Below are positions 52,417 to 59,992 of a stretch of 64,000 bases of DNA, one piece after another; position 1 is the stretch's first letter, and every line of letters begins with the position of its first letter. The notes under the pieces are model-generated. The model ran no database searches and was not told where the DNA came from. It saw only the letters and a list, made by a program, of their open reading frames with translations. The stretch comes from Novosphingobium sp. JCM 18896. Lineage in GTDB: Bacteria; Pseudomonadota; Alphaproteobacteria; Sphingomonadales; Sphingomonadaceae. Made by a program: the position numbers and the translations under genes. The DNA is taken from NCBI RefSeq assembly GCF_025938095.1, contig NZ_JAPCZF010000003.1:310001-374000 (forward strand), read 5' to 3'.

Positions 52417-53454
52417 TTAGGTCAGCAGATGCCCCGTGCGGTCGCGCTTGGTATCGAGATAGCGCGCATTGTGCGGGTTGGCCGGCAACTGGTGCGGCAC
52501 GCGCTCGGCCACGGTCACGCCCTCGGCTTCGAGCGCCCGGACCTTCTCGGGATTGTTGGTCATCAGCCGTATCGCATGGACGCCGAGCAGTTCGAGCATC
52601 CGCGCGGCGACCGGGAAGTCGCGCGCCTCGCTGGGAAGGCCGAGGCGGTTGTTGGCGTCGACGGTGTCAAAACCCTGGTCCTGCAGGCCATAGGCGCGCA
52701 GCTTGTTGATCAGGCCGATGCCGCGGCCTTCCTGGCGCATGTAGAGCAAGACGCCCCAGCCGCCGTTCCGGGCCTCGTCCGCCATGGCCGCGAGCGCGGC
52801 GTCGAGCTGCGGGCCGCAGTCGCACTTGAGGCTGCCGAGAATGTCTCCGGTCAGGCATTCGGAATGCAGTCGGACCAGCGGTGCGCGGTCGCCGTTCTGC
52901 TTGCCGATCACCAGCGCGACGTGTTCGCGTAGGTCGTCGGCCGAGCGGAAGGCGACGATCTCGGCATCTTCGGCCGCGGCGACGGGCAGGCGCGCGCGTG
53001 CCGCGATCGAGAGCCGCGCGGTGTCCTTCCATTCGGCGAGATCGGCCGCCGAAACCGCCTGGGCCTCGCCGGCGGGAGCCGGATCGACGAGAAAGGCGGG
53101 CAGCACGCCGGCCAGCCGCGCCAGTTCCATCGCCGCCTGTGCCGCCTCGGCGTGATCGAGGTGATCGGCGGCGAAAGGCCCTTTCATCGGATAGCGCAGG
53201 TCGAGCGCCGGATCGGCGACTGTGCGGGCGATCGGCAGGTCGAACGGCTCGGCCGCGCGGATCAGCACCGGCGCTTCGGGCGCCGCCGCCTCGCGCTGGT
53301 TGGCAAGCTTGAGCGTGACCGCGCGCGCCGAGGAAATCAGCATACGCGCCGCGGAAACATCGGCCCCGAAGCCGGTCTCGGCGGGCAACAGCGTGAAGGC
53401 GCCGTCCAGCGCGATCGGCCAGCCGTGGCGTAGCGCGTCGATCGCTAGCGCCAC
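52417..53454 (-). CDS. ribA: GTP cyclohydrolase II with extended N-terminus
   Basis: 345 residues from the GTG at 53454. The C-terminal domain (about 140-345) has the zinc and catalytic motifs RLHSECLTGDILGSLKCDCG, RQEGRGIGLINKLRAY and NRLGLPSEARDF. The N-terminal ~140 residues resemble the poorly conserved extra domain found in alphaproteobacterial RibA and lack the DHBP synthase active site. It converts GTP to the first riboflavin intermediate. The start is uncertain: a CTG at 53487, overlapping the xth stop and 8 nt after GGAG, would add 11 residues (STGEPSGARR). Confidence 0.88.
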   Translation of the reverse strand: MALAIDALRHGWPIALDGAFTLLPAETGFGADVSAARMLISSARAVTLKLANQREAAAPEAPVLIRAAEPFDLPIARTVADPALDLRYPMKGPFAADHLDHAEAAQAAMELARLAGVLPAFLVDPAPAGEAQAVSAADLAEWKDTARLSIAARARLPVAAAEDAEIVAFRSADDLREHVALVIGKQNGDRAPLVRLHSECLTGDILGSLKCDCGPQLDAALAAMADEARNGGWGVLLYMRQEGRGIGLINKLRAYGLQDQGFDTVDANNRLGLPSEARDFPVAARMLELLGVHAIRLMTNNPEKVRALEAEGVTVAERVPHQLPANPHNARYLDTKRDRTGHLLT

Positions 53455-53483
53455 GCGCCGGGCGCCCGAAGGTTCGCCGGTGC

Positions 53484-54275
53484 TCAGAGATCGAACTCCG
53501 TGATCAGCGGCACGTGGTCCGAAGGCTGGTCCCAGCGGCGGGTTTCCTCGACGAAGCGGTGACCGGTCGACTGCTTGTCCAGGTCGGGCGAGGCCCACAT
53601 GTGGTCGAGCCGGCGGCCGCGGTCCTTCTCCTGCCAGAAGGTGCGGTACGACCACCAGGTCCAGTTGCGCTCGGGCGCGGGAATGTGCTTGCGGCCGAGA
53701 TCGACCCAGCCGTGCGCGTCGGCGAAGCGCTGCAAGGTCTCGATCTCGATCGCGGTGTGGCTGACCACCTTCATCAGCGCCTTGTGATCGTAGACGTCGC
53801 AGTCGAGCGGGGCGATGTTGAAATCGCCGACAATCAGGGTCGGGCGGTCGAGCTTGTCGGCCCAGCGGGTCATGCGCTCCAGGAAGTCGAGCTTCTGGCC
53901 GAACTTGGGATTGGCTTCGCGGTCGGGAATGTCGCCGCCCGCGGGGATGTAGACGTTCTCGAGGATCAAGCCCTTGCCTTCGCCGAGCAGTTCGACGCCG
54001 ACGTGGCGGGCCTCGCCGTTGTCCTGCCAGTCGTGGCGGCTGAACTCGCGCAGTGGGATTTTGCTGACCGTGGCGACGCCGTGATAGCCCTTCTGGCCGT
54101 GGACCGCGCGATGGGTGTAGCCGGCCTTCTCGAACACCTCGTGCGGGAACAGGTGCTCGGCGCACTTGATCTCCTGCAGGCACAGGACGTCGGGCGCCTG
54201 CTCGGCGAGGAAGCGTTCGACCTGCGGCGCGCGCAGGCGGACGGAGTTGATGTTCCAGGTGGCGATCTTGACCAT
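53484..54275 (-). CDS. xth: Exodeoxyribonuclease III
   Basis: 263 residues from the ATG at 54275. Endonuclease/exonuclease/phosphatase fold with ATWNINSVR (Asn), LCLQEIKC (Glu, metal), GDFNIAP (Asp/Asn), RRLDHMWAS (Asp/His) and the terminal SDHVPLI (His). Repairs abasic sites and 3' ends in DNA. Normal length. It lies just before ribA on the same strand; the two are likely co-transcribed. Confidence 0.95.
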   Translation of the reverse strand: MVKIATWNINSVRLRAPQVERFLAEQAPDVLCLQEIKCAEHLFPHEVFEKAGYTHRAVHGQKGYHGVATVSKIPLREFSRHDWQDNGEARHVGVELLGEGKGLILENVYIPAGGDIPDREANPKFGQKLDFLERMTRWADKLDRPTLIVGDFNIAPLDCDVYDHKALMKVVSHTAIEIETLQRFADAHGWVDLGRKHIPAPERNWTWWSYRTFWQEKDRGRRLDHMWASPDLDKQSTGHRFVEETRRWDQPSDHVPLITEFDL

Positions 54276-54389
54276 GCGATGGGCTTTAGGGAGCCCGATC
54301 CCGGATTTCCAGCCCACTGGCTGAAACTAGGCCGGCTGAAAGCGCGACGGGTTGCGTCGTTCTATGGGGCGGCATCGGGGGAGGCCGAC

Positions 54390-54519
54390 AAAAGAAAACC
54401 CTCGTCCCGGGGGCAAGAGGGACGAGGGTTCCTTTGTGCGTTCGTCACGCTTGTCAGAGCGGCCTACCAGGAGGCGCGGGCAACAGGGGGGAAACCCGCC
54501 TCAAGCCGCGCTGACACCT
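54390..54519 (-). ncRNA. Candidate small RNA between lolA and xth
   Basis: About 130 nt reading leftward, with its own promoter (next entry) and a strong intrinsic terminator. Predicted folding by eye: outer arms GTCAGCGCGGC (54515-54505) and GCCGCTCTGAC (54463-54453) pair with one 1x1 mismatch. Inner arms GAGGCG/CGCCTC (54502-54497 and 54476-54471) form an apical stem. The apical 3' arm reads CCTCCT (54474-54469), complementary to a Shine-Dalgarno sequence. No ORF is visible. I cannot match it to a known family. Confidence 0.55.
54397..54430 (-). terminator. Intrinsic terminator with 12-bp perfect stem
   Basis: AACCCTCGTCCC (54397-54408) pairs with GGGACGAGGGTT (54419-54430). On the minus strand the stem runs into TTCTTTTGTC. 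It is 190 bp from the lolA stop, which fits a separate small transcript better than lolA itself. Confidence 0.85.
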
Positions 54520-54522
54520 GTA

Positions 54523-54550
54523 TATTTAGGGCTTCCGTGCTTTCTGCCAA
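54523..54550 (-). promoter_or_regulatory. Sigma-70-like promoter of the candidate small RNA
   Basis: On the minus strand TTGGCA (54550-54545), a 16-bp spacer, then TAAATA (54528-54523). Transcription would begin near 54519-54516, about 85 nt before the terminator stem. Confidence 0.5.
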
Positions 54551-54620
54551 GTGAACGACTCCCGGAAATCTGTCGCAGTTTGTCGCACCGGGAGAACGAA
54601 GTGCGACGACGCGTTGTGGT

Positions 54621-55286
54621 TCATCGACGAGACGGGGAACGCGGATCGTTCCACTTGAAAGTGTTGTCCGACACCGGCTGGCCGTACTGATGGTTCGACA
54701 GGCGGATCGTGGTCCGCTTGTTCTGCGAATCGAGAGCGACCCAGTTGACCAATTCGAGACCGCCCGGTGCCGAAGCCTTGCGCATGAAGATCAGCGTGAT
54801 GACGCCGTATTCGGGATGCGAACGGTCACGCACCTCGATCGAGATAACGCTGGGGTCGCCGGTCGGCTGGAGCGTGCCATAGCGCGCGACGTCGCGATTG
54901 GGATCGAGCAGCGCGCCGAGCGGGCTGTTGGTGATCGGCCAGCGCTGGACCTGGCGGACCTCGTAGTCGATCATGGTCAGCGCCTTGCCATCGGAGACGA
55001 TGAGCAACGGCACGCCTTGCTGGTACTGGAAGCGGATGCGGCCGGGACGCTTGAGCGTCATCACGCCTGAGACGCGCTGGCCGTTGCGGTCGGTCTGGAC
55101 GAAGTCTGCGCGCATCGTCGAGATGCCGCGCAGGGCCGCGACGGCCTGGTCGAGCTGATTCGGCTGTGCCTGGGCTTGCGCCGGCTGCGAAACGGGAACG
55201 ACAGAAACGACGGCGCCGAAAACGACAGGCGCCGCCAAAGCGGCGGCGCAAGCGGTTTTCTTCAAGATATGGATCACACGGTTCAT
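54621..55286 (-). CDS. lolA: Outer-membrane lipoprotein carrier protein LolA
   Basis: 221 residues. Signal peptide to about residue 39 (VSQPAQA-QAQ). The mature part matches LolA: DQAVAALRGISTMRADFVQT, GVMTLKRPGRIRFQYQQGVP, LIVSDGKALTMIDYEVRQVQ and the C-terminal strand with TTIRLSNHQYGQPVSDNTF. It ferries lipoproteins across the periplasm from LolCDE to the outer membrane. It is preceded by rpmG on the same strand. Confidence 0.93.
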   Translation of the reverse strand: MNRVIHILKKTACAAALAAPVVFGAVVSVVPVSQPAQAQAQPNQLDQAVAALRGISTMRADFVQTDRNGQRVSGVMTLKRPGRIRFQYQQGVPLLIVSDGKALTMIDYEVRQVQRWPITNSPLGALLDPNRDVARYGTLQPTGDPSVISIEVRDRSHPEYGVITLIFMRKASAPGGLELVNWVALDSQNKRTTIRLSNHQYGQPVSDNTFKWNDPRSPSRR

Positions 55287-55328
55287 GCACTGCCCTCTAT
55301 GGTCAGCGCCTTGAACTCGCGCTGAACC

Positions 55329-55496
55329 TTACTTGATCTTGGCTTCCTTGAACTCGACGTGCTTGCGCACGACGGGATCGTACTTGCGGAACGTCATCTT
55401 CTCGGTGGTGTTCCGCGGGTTCTTCTTGGTGACATAGAAGAAACCGGTGTCGGCGGTCGAGACCAGACGGATCTTGACGGTTGCGGGCTTCGCCAT
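55329..55496 (-). CDS. rpmG: 50S ribosomal protein L33
   Basis: 55 residues: [20 protein letters not shown] and then [20 protein letters not shown], ending EFKEAKIK. Length and sequence are typical of L33 of the zinc-free (Cys-minus) type. Structural component of the large ribosomal subunit. It lies 42 bp before lolA on the same strand. Confidence 0.97.
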   Translation of the reverse strand: MAKPATVKIRLVSTADTGFFYVTKKNPRNTTEKMTFRKYDPVVRKHVEFKEAKIK

Positions 55497-55550
55497 GGCG
55501 CGTTCCTAAACTTTCATCCAGCCGCACCCGGCGGCACAAAAACGATCAGA

Positions 55551-55568
55551 GCGGCGAAAGCTCGCCGC
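55551..55568 (-). terminator. Likely terminator after the diguanylate cyclase gene
   Basis: GCGGCGA-AAGC-TCGCCGC, 7-bp stem with 4-nt loop. On the minus strand TCTGATCGTTTTTG follows, so the T-run begins 8 nt after the stem: a weak to moderate terminator between the GGDEF gene and rpmG. Confidence 0.4.
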
Positions 55569-55640
55569 CCCGGAAGGCAGCGCCCTTGCGGCAAGGCGGG
55601 GCCAGAGTCAAGCGCCAGAGCCGCCTGCGGGCACGAAAAA

Positions 55641-56768
55641 CTATGCGGCGCAGCGGTGCGTCGTGTCGAGATCGGGCGTCCACTCGGTCACGCCGCCGCC
55701 GCGCCGCTTGCTCGCATAGAGCGCCTCGTCGGCCAGGCTCAGCAGGCATTCGAGGTCTTCGGCCCCATGTTCGGCCACCACATAGCCCAGGCTGGTCGAT
55801 ATCTCGACGTTCTGGCGCTCGATCCGATAGGGGCGTGCGATGGCGCTGGCCAGGCGACGTGCGAACTGCGCGGCCTCGTCGGCGCTGCCGAGCCCGCGCT
55901 GGATGATCGCGAACTCGTCGCCGCCGAGGCGTGCAGCCGTGTCGCTGGCGCGGATCGTACCGGCGATTCGCTTGGCGACGGCGGCGAGCAGCGCATCGCC
56001 GGCCGAGTGGCCGAAGTTGTCGTTCACCGGCTTGAAGCCGTCGAGATCGAGGAAATGGACCGCGACGATGCCGGGATCGCTGGCGAAGGCCACGCGCTCG
56101 TCGAACCATTCGCGCAGCGCCAGGCGATTGGGCAGTGCCGTCAGGCCGTCCTGCCGGGCGAGCGTCGAGAAGGCCAGGCGGCGGCTTATGCTCTGTACCG
56201 CGCGCGCGTTGCGGCGATGCAGGTTGTGGATGCCGCCGATCAGGAAGGCGCTCGCGAGGAGTGCGGTCGCCCAGTAATAGACGTCGGGCTGCATCAGCGC
56301 GGCGTTGAGCGGGGGGATGATCGCGGCGAGCATGCTCGGCACGGCGATGCGCGGGCGCAGGGCGATGCAGGTGGCGACTCCGCCAGCATAACCGACCAGC
56401 ATGGCCATCACCAGCATGTGCACGCCCGGATGCGACAGGCTCATCGCGTAATAGCCGAACATGCCGAGCACGCCGGCGAAGGCAAAATAGGCGATCGCGA
56501 AGCCGCGTTCGAGCAGGCGCGCGCGTTCGATGGAGAGATCTGGCGCTTGCGCTTCGCCTTTGAAACGGAAGACGAAGATCAGTCTCGCCACCGTGGTGAT
56601 CGTGCCGATCGCGACCAGGATTGCCAGCAGCGGGTTCCGGGTTTCCCAAGCGATCAGGCTGCCGACGACGAGAAAGCTCGCCGACATGATGACGGCGGGC
56701 GCGGTCTCGGCGAAAAGACTGCGGATCAGCTCGACCTGGAGCGAGTCCTGTTGGTTTTGTTGCGGCAT
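55641..56768 (-). CDS. Membrane diguanylate cyclase (GGDEF) with inhibitory site
   Basis: 375 residues. Six hydrophobic helices in the N-terminal half (about 25-185), then a short coiled link and a GGDEF domain (about 205-365). The active-site loop is intact (LGGDEFAII, 282-286). The product-inhibition I-site RxxD is present at 273-276 (RASD), five residues before GGDEF. It makes cyclic di-GMP from GTP and should be feedback-controlled. No EAL domain. The N-terminal sensor is not a family I can name with confidence. Confidence 0.93.
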   Translation of the reverse strand: MPQQNQQDSLQVELIRSLFAETAPAVIMSASFLVVGSLIAWETRNPLLAILVAIGTITTVARLIFVFRFKGEAQAPDLSIERARLLERGFAIAYFAFAGVLGMFGYYAMSLSHPGVHMLVMAMLVGYAGGVATCIALRPRIAVPSMLAAIIPPLNAALMQPDVYYWATALLASAFLIGGIHNLHRRNARAVQSISRRLAFSTLARQDGLTALPNRLALREWFDERVAFASDPGIVAVHFLDLDGFKPVNDNFGHSAGDALLAAVAKRIAGTIRASDTAARLGGDEFAIIQRGLGSADEAAQFARRLASAIARPYRIERQNVEISTSLGYVVAEHGAEDLECLLSLADEALYASKRRGGGVTEWTPDLDTTHRCAA

Positions 56769-56868
56769 AGCGTCAATACGGCACCAAATACTGCGCCGGA
56801 TGCGACCCCAACGCTGACTGGCGCGATTAAGTGAGCCGCCGTTTATAAAGGCTGAACGGGTGTACGGG

Positions 56869-57630
56869 TCAGACCCGGGCGGTCTCGGTCAGGCGACGTG
56901 CACCATCCACCAGGAAATCGGTGTCCTTCCCCGCCAGGAGAAGGTCGTATCCCTCGGCGAACATCTGCGCCGCGGTGCGTCCGGGAAGCAGGGTCGAGGC
57001 GAGCAGCTTGCCCGAAGCGCGGATGCGCGCGGCGGCGTGTTCGATCAGCCCTTGCAGTTCGGCATCGTCGAAGCGGTTGAGCTTGCCGATCGAGGCCGAC
57101 AGGTCGCGCGGGCCGAGCAGCAGCATGTCGACCCCGTCGACCGCGCAGATCGCATCGACGTTCTCGACCGCGCGCGCGGATTCGATCTGGGCAACGAGCA
57201 GGCGACCCGTTTCGACCGCCGGCTCGTAGTAGCCGCCGTCGATGCCATAGCGTGCCGCGCGCAGGCCCGCGCCGGCGCCGCGGTGGCCGTGCGGCGGATA
57301 GCGGCAGGCGCGGACGAAGGCTTCGGCCTGTTCGGCGGTGTCGACGCCCGGATAGACGATCGCCTGCGCGCCATTGTCGAGCAGGCGCTGGGCATAGGCG
57401 AGTTCGCCGTGCGGCACGCGTACCATCGACAGGGTGCCGCTGCCCGCCAGGGCGCGGTCCTGCGCGACGAAGTCGGCGAGGCCGCCGCTGCCGTGTTCGT
57501 GGTCGATCATCACCATGTCGAGCCCAGCATGGCCGAGGATCTCGGCGACGTCAGGCGAGGGCAGCAGCACGACGAGGCCGAGTTGCTTGTTGCCGCTCAG
57601 GAGACGCTGCTTGAGGGAATCGCCGGTCAT
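56869..57630 (-). CDS. HpcH/HpaI-family class II aldolase
   Basis: 253 residues, TIM barrel. MVMIDHEHGSGG holds the catalytic His, MVRVPHGELAYAQRLLDNGA and the metal-binding QIES (Glu) and GVDMLLLGPRDLSASIG (Asp) are present. The family cleaves 2-keto-4-hydroxy acids to pyruvate and an aldehyde in aromatic or sugar-acid catabolism. Closest in style to 4-hydroxy-2-oxovalerate or 2-dehydro-3-deoxyglucarate aldolase. No pathway partner is adjacent, except an NTF2-like gene divergent from it. Confidence 0.88.
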   Translation of the reverse strand: MTGDSLKQRLLSGNKQLGLVVLLPSPDVAEILGHAGLDMVMIDHEHGSGGLADFVAQDRALAGSGTLSMVRVPHGELAYAQRLLDNGAQAIVYPGVDTAEQAEAFVRACRYPPHGHRGAGAGLRAARYGIDGGYYEPAVETGRLLVAQIESARAVENVDAICAVDGVDMLLLGPRDLSASIGKLNRFDDAELQGLIEHAAARIRASGKLLASTLLPGRTAAQMFAEGYDLLLAGKDTDFLVDGARRLTETARV

Positions 57631-57743
57631 CGGAGGCCTTTCATTGCTGGCACCGCCTTGGCGCCTCGATCGGCCGCGATCAATCTCTCCTTGCGGGGCA
57701 TGGTGGGCTTGGGGATAGTCGCACCATAACCGGGAGCGGACAC

Positions 57744-58256
57744 ATGAGCGATTTCGTGGCGGCGGAAGCCGGCATCCGTCAGTTGCACGAACGCTATACC
57801 GATGCGGTCTGGCGCCAGGACTTCGACGCTTTCGCCGAATGCTTCACCGAGGACGGCGAGTGGCGCATATCGGGCATGGTGCTCCAGGGACGCGCGCAGA
57901 TACGTGAGACGATTGCGGCAATCCTGTCGCGCTTCAACCGCGTGCTGATCAGTTTTCGCACGCCGATCCTGCAGGTTGGCGAGGGCGTTGCCTCTGGCCG
58001 CACCTACATCGACGAGCGCTGCGCCTGGAAGAACGGCGATACCAACATTTCGATGGGGCTCTATTATGAGCATTTCGTCGAACAGGACGGCCGTTGGCTG
58101 TTCGACTGGCGGCTGTTCCAGATGCTCTACCGCGGCGATCCCGATCTGACGGGGACGTTCTACGACTTTCCCGACTACGGCCCGCCGCCGGGCATGCCTC
58201 CGCGCGACGCGCTGCCGGCGGACACCGCGACGGCGCGGTGGGGGCTCAAGGTCTAG
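57744..58256 (+). CDS. NTF2/SnoaL-like protein
   Basis: 170 residues with one NTF2-like domain: AGIRQLHERYTDAVWRQDFD at the start, CFTEDGEWRISGMVLQGRAQ, and EHFVEQDGRWLFDWRLFQML. A Pro/Gly-rich tail follows (PDYGPPPGMPPRDALP). Family members are small cone-shaped enzymes (dehydratases, ketosteroid isomerases). It is divergent from the aldolase across 113 bp and may share its regulation. Its stop overlaps that of the HPP gene (CTAG). Confidence 0.8.
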   Translation: MSDFVAAEAGIRQLHERYTDAVWRQDFDAFAECFTEDGEWRISGMVLQGRAQIRETIAAILSRFNRVLISFRTPILQVGEGVASGRTYIDERCAWKNGDTNISMGLYYEHFVEQDGRWLFDWRLFQMLYRGDPDLTGTFYDFPDYGPPPGMPPRDALPADTATARWGLKV

Positions 58257-58957
58257 ACCGAGATCGCCCCGCGGTCGGGTGCGGCCTCGCGCTCGCGGGC
58301 ATAGATCTCGGCGGTCGACAGCAGCAGGTCGAGATCCTCGCGGCTGATGTCGAAGTTCTCGTGCAGGTCTTCGAGCGCGCGGTCGATGTCCTCGGCATGG
58401 AAGCCGGCGGCGACGCGCACCGTGTCGCGATCGTCGGCGGGCAGCGCTGCTTGGTGCGGATAGGAATGGGCGCTGAGCCGGTGGAAGAACATCGCAAGCG
58501 AGACCAGCGCGATCGAATTGATCGCCACCGGCGCGAAAGCGAAGCCATAGCCGGCGGCGTGGATGCCGGGGCTGCCGATCACCGCGGTCAGCGCCGCCGC
58601 GCCGCCCGGCGGATGCAGGCAGCGCAGGACCGACATGACGAGGATCGCGCTACCCACCGCGAGGCCTGCGGCCAGCGCCGGGTCGGGGACGTGGCGGTAG
58701 ACCGCGACGCCGACCAGTGCCGAAACGGTGTTGCCGCCGACGATCGGCCAGGGCTGGGCGAGCGGACTGGCGGGTACTGCGAAGGCGAGCACCGCCGAAG
58801 CGCCGATCGGCGCGACCAGCAGCGGCAGGTCGGCGACGGGAAGGGGGATCTGGGCGCAGAGGATCGAGGTCAGCAGGATGCCTATCAGCGCGCCGATGCA
58901 GGCCACCACGCGGTCGCGCCAGTTGGCGCCGGCGAGGAGCGGCCGAAAGATCTGCAT
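58253..58957 (-). CDS. HPP-family integral membrane protein
   Basis: 234 residues from the ATG at 58957; a GTG 12 bp upstream is in frame. Five membrane helices (about 15-180), with the family signature RCLHPPGGAAA. A soluble C-terminal tail (about 175-234, DLHENFDISREDLDLLLSTA) is acidic and helical. HPP proteins are inner-membrane transporters; one cyanobacterial or plant branch moves nitrite, but function here is unproven. Confidence 0.85.
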   Translation of the reverse strand: MQIFRPLLAGANWRDRVVACIGALIGILLTSILCAQIPLPVADLPLLVAPIGASAVLAFAVPASPLAQPWPIVGGNTVSALVGVAVYRHVPDPALAAGLAVGSAILVMSVLRCLHPPGGAAALTAVIGSPGIHAAGYGFAFAPVAINSIALVSLAMFFHRLSAHSYPHQAALPADDRDTVRVAAGFHAEDIDRALEDLHENFDISREDLDLLLSTAEIYAREREAAPDRGAISV

Positions 58958-59034
58958 GTACGAAGCCACCCGAGATTGCCCGAACTGATGCGCACCTAGG
59001 GAGCGGTTCGGGCGATCTCAAGCAAGCTTCTCTT

Positions 59035-59319
59035 TCAGGCTTCCTTCCAGACCACGGCCAGGTCCTCGCGGAAGGCGAAGCGGACGAGGTGACGGATCAC
59101 CACGTCCTTGAGCTGGGTCAGCTGCGACCCGTCGGGCGACGTGAGTTCGAGGCGGAGGCGTTCGTCGTCGGCGCGCAGGTCGCAGTCGCCGATCGAGAAG
59201 CTGATCTTGCCTGCCGCCGGATCGAAGGTCACCGGCAGCTTGTGGGCGAAGTGCTTGCAGAGCTGCTGGAGATAGCGGCTCGCGCGCGGGGTGACGATTT
59301 CAGCGTGACTGTTGGTCAT
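59035..59319 (-). CDS. DUF2218 protein
   Basis: 94 residues. The sequence (TPRASRYLQQLCKHFAHKLP, then LRLELTSPDGSQLTQLKDVV, and HLVRFAFREDLAVVW at the end) matches DUF2218, often fused to or next to siderophore-interacting (YqjH/ViuB) reductases. It is 9 bp behind the PadR gene and under its control. It may bind an iron chelate or help reduce it; no direct evidence. Confidence 0.88.
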   Translation of the reverse strand: MTNSHAEIVTPRASRYLQQLCKHFAHKLPVTFDPAAGKISFSIGDCDLRADDERLRLELTSPDGSQLTQLKDVVIRHLVRFAFREDLAVVWKEA

Positions 59320-59328
59320 GGTCGATCC

Positions 59329-59913
59329 TCAGAGCTTGCCGATCTTCTGGGCGGCCTCGTCGATCGCGGCGGCGATCGCCTCGATCGTGGCTTCGTCGTT
59401 GGGGCCGCTGGTGAGCCGCATGCGCAGCGCCGTCTTGAGGTTGTGCATGGCGCGCATGACCTGAAGGCTGCGACCGCGGCGGCCTTCGCCGTCGTGCCCG
59501 CCGCGGCGGAACAGTGCATCGGCAGCGTCCTGGTTGGCGGCGAGGAAGGCCTGGCCTTCGTCGGTGATCGCATAAGACTTGCGTCCGCCTTCGGGCTCGA
59601 CTCGGGCATAGCCCGAATCCTCGAGCCAGGAGAGCGTCGGATAGATCACGCCGGGGCTGGGCGTATAGGCGCCGCCGAAGCGGTCCTCGATCGTCTTGAT
59701 CAGCTCGTAGCCGTGTGCCGGTGCCTGGGCGATCAGCGCCAGAACGAGCAGGCGCAGTTCGCCATAGTCGAACAGGCGTCCGCCGCGGCGTCCGCCCTCT
59801 CTGTCGCCAAGGCGGGTGTGGCCGCCGTGCCGGCCGAAGCCGCCACGCATTTCGCAGAAGGGGTGATCGTGGGTGAAGTGGCGGCCCATGCCGCGATGTC
59901 TGTGTTTCATCAT
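59329..59913 (-). CDS. PadR regulator with His-rich N-terminus, YqjI-like
   Basis: 194 residues from the ATG at 59913 (a second ATG follows at 59910). An N-terminal His/Gly/Arg-rich extension (MKHRHRGMGRHFTHDHPFCE, then GGFGRHGGHTR) comes before the winged helix (about 48-125: DYGELRLLVLALIAQAPAHG, PSPGVIYPTLSWLEDSGY) and a helical dimer arm. E. coli YqjI has the same design: a metal-binding N-terminus and PadR domain that represses its own gene and a ferric reductase, with nickel relieving it. The palindromes just upstream are probably its operator. Confidence 0.88.
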   Translation of the reverse strand: MMKHRHRGMGRHFTHDHPFCEMRGGFGRHGGHTRLGDREGGRRGGRLFDYGELRLLVLALIAQAPAHGYELIKTIEDRFGGAYTPSPGVIYPTLSWLEDSGYARVEPEGGRKSYAITDEGQAFLAANQDAADALFRRGGHDGEGRRGRSLQVMRAMHNLKTALRMRLTSGPNDEATIEAIAAAIDEAAQKIGKL

Positions 59914-59924
59914 GGGAAGAGATC

Positions 59925-59972
59925 TATATCGCGATATATCGAAAATCAAGATATATCGAGAATAATTCTTGA
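59925..59972. promoter_or_regulatory. Putative PadR operator cluster
   Basis: Contains the perfect palindrome TATATCGCGATATA (59925-59938), two direct copies of GATATATCGARAAT (59933-59946 and 59950-59963, period 17), and TCAAGA/TCTTGA arms (59946-59951, 59967-59972). It lies directly in front of the PadR gene and just behind the PVA-dehydrogenase-like gene. Confidence 0.6.
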
Positions 59973-59992
59973 TAGGTCGAAATCGTGGGGAT

